This document shows positions 54,785-64,000 of a DNA stretch of 64,000 nucleotides, piece after piece. Within the stretch, counting starts at the first letter, position 1. Every line of letters starts with the position of its first letter. A program made the translations under genes and the position numbers. Origin of the DNA: Cardinalis cardinalis (Eukaryota; Chordata; Aves; Passeriformes; Cardinalidae); the NCBI GenBank assembly GCA_014549065.1, contig JACDOX010000008.1, positions 9,279,053 to 9,343,052 on the forward strand, written 5' to 3'. The notes under the pieces were generated by a model, which was given only the letters and a program-made list of their open reading frames with translations, had not been told where the DNA came from and ran no database searches.

Positions 54785-56265
54785 GGTTTCTCTTATTTAT
54801 CCTTCTCTTTTTCTTGGTTTCTATGTCAACGACCTTGCTAGAAAATTTTTTCAGGGGTAAACATGGATCCTCTTATCAAACTTCTCTCTGGCTTAGAGGA
54901 GTCACTGTAAAACCTCTTTCACATAAAACCATGATTTCTGAGACAAGGATATTTTACAGATCTTTCAGGGTCAATCTTCATCAATGTCCTAGACAGACTT
55001 TCAAAGAAGTAAGGGCAAATTTTTCACCTTGATCACCAAGTACTATATCAGGCTTGGTGTTGGGAATGGCACTGATGAAAGGTGCTTGGCTGAAATATGA
55101 AAAATAACCCAAATTAGGAAGTCATTACTAAGCTGTTTCAACAAAATTAAATGTAAAACATTTTTCAGTGTTTTTTTTCCAGTAACATCTTAATCCATCC
55201 CAAATTAATTTTCAAAATCTTTATTCTTTAGTCCTTAAACAATCAAGAACTTGAACTTAACTTTTGAAACTAAATATCTTANCCTGTAGTTCTAAGTTTA
55301 AAAGGCATTACATTTTTATTAAACCTGATTGGTGTTTATTTTCCTATAGAGAACCACTTCCAATTTGGAAATCTGATAAGTAGAATTTGTCAAATCTGTG
55401 ATAGTCTATTTATTTACTACTTTTTCATCAAAAATTGGTCTTGTTGCTGTCACTCTAGAAAAGGCAAGTTGTCCAAACATAATTTCTCTTGAAAGATCCT
55501 CCTCATAGTGTCATCTTGTGACAATAGGGCCTCATAAAAGAGTAACTAAAATAATGGATAATTTAAATGTCAGGGAGTTTACAGGGATTTTCCCCAAAAC
55601 TTAATTCCTAAGTGTTAGGATACTAAACACTCACCTTACATAATAAGGGCCTTCTATTTTCAGAATAAGACCACATAGTTTGAGGGCCCACAGTCAGAAC
55701 CCAGCGTGCAGCAGCATCTTCAAGATCCTCCAGACAAACAGGTACAGCTGGGCACTAAGGCACTAAAAAGAAACTTCAGCTCAGCCCCAGGCCTGGCCAT
55801 GCCAGTGTATGTCACAGACCTCCCCCAGGCATCATTTGAAGATTGCTGCACAGTAATATTTTATTCAGGGAAGACATGCTTTGTGACAGTCTCAATCCTT
55901 GAACCTTTTCTCACAAATCCTGTCAGCCAGCAAGACCTCCCTCTTCTTTTAGCATTTTAGCACACTCCACTCAGGCTAAAACTGTTTTCTCAGCCTTAGA
56001 TGAATTACATTTACATTACATTACTTTGAGCTTTGACTGACAGATTAAATGCTAGATTTTGCAGGAGATACCTTCTAGAATCTGTAGTGGAGTGCTCATC
56101 ATCCTAGAAGTCAGAAATTGCTAATTTGTCATTAGGGAATCCACTTGGCAACAGTATGAACAAAACATCTGAAATAGTTTTAATGTGATTATGTACTCCT
56201 GTGGTTTCTGGTTTTGTGTGCATGGCTCCCCAAGCCTCTTTCTTCCTTCACATTTGTTAGTGCCT
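54785..56265. other. intergenic DNA between two LTRs
   Basis: No retroviral gag, pol or env frame was seen, so the two LTRs are not ends of one provirus; their sequences also differ and their orientations are opposite. Positions 54785-55040 may still be U3 of the first LTR. Confidence 0.6.
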
Positions 56266-56655
56266 TGTTGCAGACATCTTTTTACTAAAAATCCTTTCTT
56301 ANGATTTTTTCCTTTCCAAGAAGTTGAAGCCTCAGAAACAAAATGTAAACAATGGTTATCTGCTGCTGTAGAATGCATCAGGTAGATTTTTGATTGGCCC
56401 ATCTTGGATGTTTATAATCAATGGCCAATCAAGGCCAAGCTATCTCAGACAGAGTCCAAGAGAGCTGCCTTTTGTTATCATTCCTTTCTATGCTATTCTT
56501 AGCTAGCCTTCTGAGATGAACCTTTTCCTTCTATTTCTTTTAGTATAGTTATAATGTAATATATATATCATAAAATAATAAATCAAGCCCTCTGAACATA
56601 GAGTCAACATTCTCGTCTCTTCCCTCACCTGAAGACCCCTGTGACCACTGTCACA
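56266..56655 (+). mobile_element. solo LTR, passerine-type endogenous retrovirus
   Basis: About 390 bp starting TGTTGCAGACATC and ending CCACTGTCACA. Inside are the LTR hallmarks CAGAAACAAAATGTAAACAA and GGTTATCTGCTGCTGTAGAA, a CCAATCA box (twice as GATTGGCC / GGCCAATC), an AT-rich promoter-like stretch TATATATATCATAAAATAAT and the poly(A) signal AATAAA at about 56579-56584. I recognise this layout from songbird LTRs. There is no internal viral coding sequence. The flanks share only a CCT, so the target-site duplication is not convincing. Confidence 0.75.
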
Positions 56656-59600
56656 CCTTATAGGACAAAAAAACTAAGGCCTTTCACACATGCAGGTTTA
56701 CTACAAATGTATTCTATGCTCACCAGCCTTGCACAGATGAGGAATATTGTTTCTTACAACAGAGCTTCTCTGGATAGTGATAAATCACTAGAATAATTAT
56801 CTCTAGATTTTCTGCATATGTTTCACGGGACCATGTTTATTTTAGTTGACTGGACTGGAAATGCAAAGTATTTTTTTAGTGATTTTCCCGATAGGTCCAG
56901 TTTCTTCAAATTACATAAAAAATATTCAGAAAACAATCAGAAAACATACCAGTAACAGTTTTTTGCTAAGCTTCGCTACTCCTTTCTTAGTTTGAATTGG
57001 CTTTGNTTTTATCTGTCTCTAACACTTGCTTAGGTTCATATATAGAAGGGAGTCAAAGAAGTTTGATCCAGGCCAAGAAGATTTTTTTAATAGTTTCTTA
57101 TTAATTGATGAGGAAAGGAACCCAAAAAGCAGGAGTAAAAACAAGATGAGGAACTTTTATACTAGTAGTATTTTTATGGGCCTCTTATACAAGAGCAGAA
57201 GATCTTGTTCTTCATATTCCAAACCATTTTATCCAAATTTAAAATCTTGTAGATTTGATATACACACATAGCCTTGGTCCTGAGCAGACAAGAGAGGTTA
57301 CTGGGAAAATGAGTATTGGGCCCTGCATTCCTAATTACTTATTTTTGAGTTATCATCCAGCCCAGCCCTGCAACTTCTCACAAATATGTTCTTTTATGCA
57401 ATGACACAAATCTTTTAAATTCTGGAAAATGCTGTCACCACAATTTTCCCTCTTTAACAAACTTAAGTCTTATCTAACTGATAGGTGTAAGTTCAAGCTT
57501 GCATTTGTGCTTGTGGCTGCTGAACCCCTGAAGTGTTCTGTGAAAGGACAGGACTGCAGGGTGGCAGTGCCTGTACTCTGCTGATGATTACCTGTATGGG
57601 AAAGAGTTTGGTTCTGGAGTGTCCAGCACTGCATTATTGCCCTAGAATTCCCACATACCAAACTCTGCTACTGCTGTTTCAGTTGGTGTTGATCAGTCTG
57701 TGTTTATCAAGCCTCAAAAGGAGAGTGGGATTATTTTTAGTTAACCTACCCAGGGGTANCTGCGGAGCACAAATCATGGACAAGTGCACTGCCACTCTTA
57801 CCATAATGCAATTTAGAGGCTCTTTCTGTAAAAGCCTGCTGTTATTTCATGTATGTCCTTGCTGCTGATAATCAGTGGATAAACAACTTTCATAATTTGA
57901 CTGCAATGCCCCCACCCCCACCCAGCAGCCTGNCAGTTGACTTGCTGGTTAGCCACGGACTCGCAGCAGCCCTGGGCAGCCAATTTGCAGATTGCAGCCT
58001 GCCCTTCAGCACAGCCTGGGCCCTGCCACTCACAGCGTGTGCTTTCAAAGGGCTGGGCAGGTTCAGCACACAGCTCTGTGAAGATCTCACACAGGTTTTG
58101 GAGCTGTAATATACTGTAGTACATTAGTAATTGCAAAGGGGTGGGATTTGATCCTCTGTATTAGTGCAGTTCCAGAAAACAGTGCAGGACATTTTTGGTT
58201 AGTATCGCTAATCATGTCATCCAAACTGATGGACACTGATATAGCCACAGATGACATAACTCTAGAATTTCTCTTTTTTTACCACCATCCACATTTGTTT
58301 TTTTTTTACACCATCCATGTCTTTTAGCATTATATTTCCTCTCATGTTCCAAGACCTGTCTGCACCTCTCTACTCTGCTTCTCCAGTTTGCAGACCCCTC
58401 AGCTGAGGTTATAAATAATTGCAATAACCATGCTAGCCCCATATTGCTGCAGACTGAGCTGCATGCCAGACTGTCAGAGCTCTGTGCGATTGATGACTGC
58501 AGTCATTCTGCTTTTAGAGCCAGGAAGGAAAAATAAATAAATTATCTTGTAGTGCACCATAGACTGATTCTCAGAAATATTTTGCTCAGTCATATGGTAC
58601 AGAAACTGGGAAGTGCTCTTTCTTATTCTAGAGTTCTATATGCAAAACCCTGTGTAGATACCACTAAGCAACCTTGATGAGATTTTCAGGAAAAAAAATA
58701 TAATTAAAGGAAGGGATGCTTGAAGGTAGAGCCACTGACACAGATCAGGAAGATATCTAATGGGGTATCCCCATTGCTTGCATACCTCAGCGGCACCAAG
58801 GTCTTCAGCCTATGAACCGGCAACTCAGAAATCCTACACTTGAGCTCAGAGAAAGATTCAGATGAAATCAGTGAGTGAAAAGAGGAGAAAGTGAAACAAA
58901 TGCAGGGTGAGGAGAGGAACTCAAGTTCTTTCATATTCACTTCTCCACGAAAACTCAGGGCAGGCCCATGACAAGAATTCAGAAAGCAAAGGGATATTCA
59001 CCCATATAAAATATTTATGTAAAACACCATCTAAGATTGGAAGGGACCAGGCAAGAATAGGAGAGTATGAAGGTCCAGGAAGTGGAAAATTATATGCAAA
59101 TATTTTCAAGCACTTTAGAAAAAGTAGCATGAGGTTCAAATAGATGGTCAAAACCAGAGGTGTGAGCATACAGGTAATGGAATATAAAAGCATTCTTGAG
59201 CATGTTAGATGCATAGATAGTCAGTTGAGTCAAATATACTTTGAGGCATGAGCCTTACAGTGAAATCAAGAAGAAATAACAGAGCAACTTTGTTTAAATG
59301 GTAGTCTCTGCTCCTTTCTGGGCTGGCTCCAAATATCAAGAGTGACCACACATATCTCACCATGAGGGTTCCCCCCAGTCCCTCCTTTTATCATCACTCC
59401 CTTCAGCCTTAAGAGAGATCTTTTATGCTCTTATTTTCTCACTGTCTTCTTCTTTCCATTTTGCATAGGTCTTGTTTCCAAAATGTAGACCCGGGCTGCT
59501 TTTGGGCATGGAACTGATGACAAGAGCAATATATTAAGCCTTCAATCATTAAACAGTCTGGAGAATGCTAGTGAGCTTGGATATGAACTAAAACAGATTA

Positions 59601-60449
59601 AGAAAAAATCAGTTTGCCAGAAAGATCTAGTGCTATGATGGATAACAAAGCATAGACGAAAGCCCATATTTAAATATGTAAACTTAGTGCATGATGAAAT
59701 GCCTGCTGCCTTGTCTATACAAGATTTCTCAAGCATATTTATTAGCATATATTAGCTAACAGGTGTTAGCCTCAATATTTCTAGACAATCTAGGGGGTGA
59801 TATGAGTCTGAAGCTCTAAGTACAGTATTAATTTGACTGCCTTTTTGGTTTTGTTTTTTATTGGGTGGTGGTGTTTGCTCTTGCAAGCAGGTTCTTCAAA
59901 TATTCATTTCAATTTTGAGAATGTGTCCTACTCAGGGAAGCATCTTCTTCAATCCTGGTTATATTATAGTTATTTGTAAACAGTTTTGGGGGATCTCATG
60001 TTGATATTAAGGTTTTGATAGTAATAACCAGGTAAAATTGCACCAGGATACATTTATTCTGCATCTTTTATCTTACAGAATAAGATTTTTCTTTTGTCAA
60101 TTTATTTTCCTGTCCTTTCCTGTCTTTTACCAAAGATTCCTCTTCTTTTACTAATAAACTGAATTAATGTACTCTTGAACCCTTCAATGGTTTGAATACC
60201 GAATATTTTGTTTGAATGTTTATCAAAGCCTGCATAAAAGCACTTCTGTGTTGAGTAATCTTTTTGTCCATCTATGGCTACTGACTTGTGGTTTTATGAA
60301 AAGTCTCATGATACTTCATGTTTTTCATATTAAAAAAGAAAATATTTCTTGCTTTTATTGCAGAGAATAGGGTGTAGCTTAAAAATAGGAATTCAGTGGA
60401 TGGAGAAAATATATTCCAAAAGTTATATGATTTTTAAACTAATCTCATG

Positions 60450-60870
60450 ATCTATTGTGGTTCGGCTCTTGACTTTTGACTCTTTGGTGTTCTGGGCATT
60501 TCCCACCCTTTTCTCAATGAAAAGCAGGTAGCCCAAAGCCACAGAGTTAGAGTTCCAACTCTGGAAAGATTCGGGATTTTTCTATAAGAACGGGATGATG
60601 ATTCATTCTGTGCTCTCACAAGACAATCATGCATCTGCCCCTGTTTCAAAATCAGCAGCCCCGCCAGCTCGTCTCCATCAGCTTGAGAAAACAGGAAGCA
60701 GAACACCACAGGAAGCGGTGCACTCTTACACCCACCCCAAAAACTTAGCTGCTGAACCTATTGCAAAATGCTAACAGAACGCTGCAGGGTACACTGAGAA
60801 AGAGATGAGAAATCTGCTGACCTTCGGTTGCCTGTGCAACTCCCAGCTCCAGTTTCTCAGGCCCACAGCC
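60450..60870. promoter_or_regulatory. candidate SPI1 upstream regulatory element
   Basis: This is a moderately GC-rich, non-repetitive segment about 16 kb upstream of the SPI1 ATG. It carries ACAGGAAGCA (60691-60700) and ACCACAGGAAG (60705-60715), a RUNX word overlapping an ETS word by one base. The C/EBP-like palindrome TTGCCTGTGCAA lies at 60828-60839. The mammalian PU.1 upstream element lies 14-17 kb upstream and uses ETS, RUNX and C/EBP sites. Position and motifs are seen; enhancer function is inferred. Confidence 0.4.
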
Positions 60871-63016
60871 TAACTCAGTCACCAACATGTCCTGTGTCTC
60901 TCAGTTTAGATCCCCTATTGTNTGTTGTTCTTATGCAGAACGCAATGGCTTTTTCTTAATTATTTTGTTTCATCTCCCAAATTTGTACAAAAATGCAGTA
61001 AGAAGTTTCTTGTCTGGAGGGCTGACAGACTGAAAGACCGAAATAGAGAAGGTGGAGAGGACTGTGTGTTGTTGGTCGTGATTAACTGTGTACTCATTTC
61101 CTTGGCAACATGGAAGAAATGGGTGTTTTTAGAGGAGAGATTTATCAGTAAATCTTGTGATTTGGATGTTTTTCATACTAAAAAAGTAAGATTATTTCTC
61201 ACACTCATGGTTGCAGAGAACAGAGTGTGCCATAAGTTTTCAGAGAATAGAGGTGCTTTCTGCTTATGAAAGGAGGTGCTCTCAAGTAGGAAACAATTCC
61301 TTGGATGTGCCGTGGGGTATGGAGTAGAACTAGGAAAGGCTGAAAGAGAAGAATAGGACATTCTACAACAAACAAAAGAGACAAAAGATATACAAGATGC
61401 AAAAATGTTTTAAATTTGAGAGCCTTTTTTGTTATTTTTGAGTACTAAAATAATCTTGAAAATTTATTCTGCAAAGCCAAAGGGGAAAAATGCAAGTTTA
61501 TATGCTGGATGATGGGCAAGTAAAATTTTAGTACAGGATTAGACATTAAAAAAGCAGGACTTCTTAATTAGAGAAGTTGTTTCAGAAGAAGTCCAATAAT
61601 AGGAAGGCAGGAAAGGGTCAAGAGTGGAATTTGATGTTAGCAATTTAGACTAGATCCAGGCATTTTATTTCTGTTAGATGTTTCAGTTGTCCAATAAATG
61701 CAGATTTGAGAATCTGGTCACAGAATCCAAACAATTTCTAAATTCTTGTTAAATTCTGTGAATTTTTTTGGTCAATATTTAGAGTGAAATTAAATTTTGA
61801 ATTTCCTAGCTTTTCTTTCCTGTTTTTGTTTTTTTCATTGTTGTTGTGTGTGGGGTTTGTTTGTTTTTATTTGAGTTTTTTTAAATTCAGCCAGTAGAAG
61901 CCAATTATTCCCTTAACTTCAACCACATTGAGAAAAACAGTCAGATTATTGAATCTAGTCTTCATCACTATTGGGAGTTGAAGAACATTAAAAGCTCTAT
62001 TGCAAGAGTGATGAAAGTCCTATACAGACACTAAATGTAGAATTGAAGAGAATGTCTTCAGAACATTAAACAAATATCCCCAGGAAGGTGGCTTGGTTTT
62101 AATAAAGCAGCAAAAGTTCTTATGTAGAATCTTCAAGTAAGCTTGCCTAGATGTGGATTTTAGAAAAGTATCTTATTCAGAATGGGTGAATGCTCTCTCT
62201 CTTCATCACTAGCTCCTAAGTCTCTTCTTTCTCTGTCACAGTTCAATTGAACTTAATCTAGAACAAATGGAAATGCAGCTCTACTGAAATTAAATTGAAT
62301 ATTTTACCTCCTGCTTTACTACGGAGAGGCTTCATCCAGATTTCTTTTCTCCAGATTGCTTTGGAATGGAATTTGTAACACTTCCAGCANAGGTTAATTT
62401 TGAAAACACCCAATCTGAGACAAAAACTTCATTATACTTCCTTCTGAAGGAACTCATTCTATACAGATTGCTTCTGTTTTGCACAGTCATTCAGCAGGCA
62501 ACGTCAGTTTGTCTTGTAACTCCCCTCATTGCAATAACTCTCTTAACAACACACACTTTGGAATTTTTCTAAAGATCACAACCATGGGTTTTTTCTTGCC
62601 ATGAAATAAATTTTCATTTCAAATGTGCTCAGAGATTAGTAACATGAATATTTCCAAAGTTAGCATACCCATATTCTTCTCATTTTGATCTAAAACTCTC
62701 TCTTCCTGCTGGTTATTCTGTCTGCTGGCTGTTTTCAAACTTCTAACAATGTTATTAAAATATCGAAGTTTACTGGACAGAATTCTGCCATGCTGGTTGT
62801 TTATTTTCTCCTGAAAATTATGATAGTTACCATTTCTTTAGGTATCAGNCTAAGCAAAATATAAGATTGATCCTGTTAGTTTCTATTACAATGTCCTGGT
62901 TCAAACACTTGTGGATTTTGCATGGAGAGCATTGCAATTTTTTTTATTGCGGGGGGACAGAAAATCAGCATATACTTAAACTTCAAGATGTGTCTTATCA
63001 GTGTGTATTCATACTA

Positions 63017-63047
63017 AAAAAACCAAACCAAACCAAANCAAAACCAA
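63017..63047. repeat. (CCAAA)n microsatellite
   Basis: About six CCAAA/CCAAAA units with one N. Confidence 0.85.
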
Positions 63048-64000
63048 AAGAACTCACTGGCTCACTAAAATTTGAGGTCAGCATTGAATTGTATACCTTT
63101 GGGAATATTATGCATGTCCTTGAGGTTGGACTTCTGGAATTCCTAGCCATATAAAGATGAAAATTAGCCTATTCTGAGCAAGGAAGAGATTCCTACAATG
63201 TCTTTTACTGTGAAAATACATACTGGATTTCCACATGGAAACCAAACATTTAGAAAAAAACTATTCCACCAGTTCCTCCTCATTTATTTTATTCAACTTT
63301 CACTACAACTCACTATTGGCTTTCAGCTTCTTTCTGAAGTTCTGATGATTTGTCCAAGACTGTTTTTTTGCTTAGCATTTATTGAGATTTATTTTTTCCT
63401 TATGAGCTGTCCAAAATTCTGCAGATAAAAATTTAAGTCTGGGTGGAAAAATCACACTTTATTATTAATTGTCATTGCACTAAAACATAAAGCTAATGAA
63501 GATGATATGGGAAACCAGGGGGTTTCAGTCCTAAACTCTGTGTGCTTATTAGACTGGATCATGCTCTCTGAAATTTGTGCCTTATTAGTGGTCTAATATG
63601 CAATATGAAAATAATCTGATATGTGAGGCAAAAAATAGAAGGAAAGTGGTGCATTTTATGCAAATAAACCCAGAAAGTGTTCAGGACTAGTGACTTTTAA
63701 GTGCTTTGCAAACTGTCAGACTCCTGCTGTCAGACTTTTTCCATGTCTGTCATTGGAGAAAGCATTGATTTTATAGGATTTGACATCGCCCTTTGCAAAT
63801 CAAAAGCCAGGAAAGACATCCTCTGTGAACAAAAATATGTGTTATATATATTGAGTTAAACTGCATCATGTGGGTGCAGATTGGAATATGAAAAGCAGTC
63901 TTTAAAATATGGACATGATAAGTGATTTGGAGAACAAAATCTGTCCTACAGGAGGCTACATTAGTTACATTTGATGGGATTTCAATCAATTACTTCTTAC

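Larger units (their letters stand above)
56656..64000. other. upstream intergenic DNA, third segment
   Basis: Gene-free as far as can be seen. It includes a candidate enhancer (60450-60870), G/T-rich runs (about 59845-59880 and 61815-61880) and a CCAAA repeat (63017-63047). The next gene to the right in mammals (SLC39A13 side) is not reached. Confidence 0.65.

Noticed and set aside
54760..55032. 90-codon plus-strand frame beginning within the minus-strand LTR
   Set aside because: It overlaps LTR or LTR-adjacent DNA and shows no retroviral gag, pol or env character.
54609..56655. The two LTRs as ends of one provirus
   Set aside because: They are in opposite orientation, differ in sequence, and the 1.5 kb between them has no viral coding region.
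59020..59070. GATTGGAAGGGACCAGG suggested a CR1 fragment
   Set aside because: Only this short word fits; the flanking sequence lacks the other CR1 hallmarks.
60452..60709. 85-codon minus-strand frame upstream of SPI1
   Set aside because: No recognisable domain, no splice context; the segment is better read as a possible noncoding element.

Overview
The window is nuclear DNA from a vertebrate, almost certainly a bird. Coding exons are short, have consensus GT/AG splice sites and sit in long AT-rich introns. Two CR1-type LINE fragments and two avian-style solo LTRs are present. The LTR types suggest a passerine, but that is recognition from memory and less certain. There are no operons, CRISPR arrays or bacterial genes. 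Isolated single N bases are scattered throughout, and one 260-base N block (10592-10851) is an assembly gap.

Two genes are supported, both on the minus strand and in tandem. (1) MYBPC3, cardiac myosin-binding protein C: coding exons 1-8 (residues 1 to about 279) lie between 16256 and 1328, and the gene runs off the left edge inside intron 8. (2) SPI1, encoding the ETS transcription factor PU.1: all five coding exons lie between 44619 and 25594 and join into a complete 263-codon frame. MYBPC3 and SPI1 are also neighbours in the same orientation in mammals, so this is a conserved block. The two genes act in different tissues (heart sarcomere; myeloid and B-cell nuclei), and nothing here suggests functional coupling.

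Layout by region: 1-1327, partial MYBPC3 intron 8. 1328-7962, MYBPC3 exons 8 to 2 with introns. 7963-16231, the 8.3-kb MYBPC3 intron 1 with the assembly gap. 16232-16256, MYBPC3 exon 1, followed on its upstream side (about 16257-16475) by a muscle-type promoter. 16476-25040, intergenic, with two CR1 fragments, a 73-bp tandem duplication and a strand-asymmetric purine/pyrimidine block. 25040-25593, probable SPI1 3' UTR. 25594-44619, SPI1 exons and introns, including a GC-rich block in intron 3 and a CpG-island-like block in intron 2. 44620-45170, SPI1 5' UTR and promoter. 45170-64000, gene-free upstream DNA with two LTRs and a candidate upstream enhancer about 16 kb before the SPI1 start.

I found no previously undescribed genetic system. 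The observations most worth testing are regulatory: the ETS/RUNX cluster at about 60.45-60.87 kb (position comparable to the mammalian PU.1 upstream regulatory element), a TATA-bearing GC block in intron 3 oriented to make antisense SPI1 RNA, the CpG island in intron 2, and a set of perfect palindromes.
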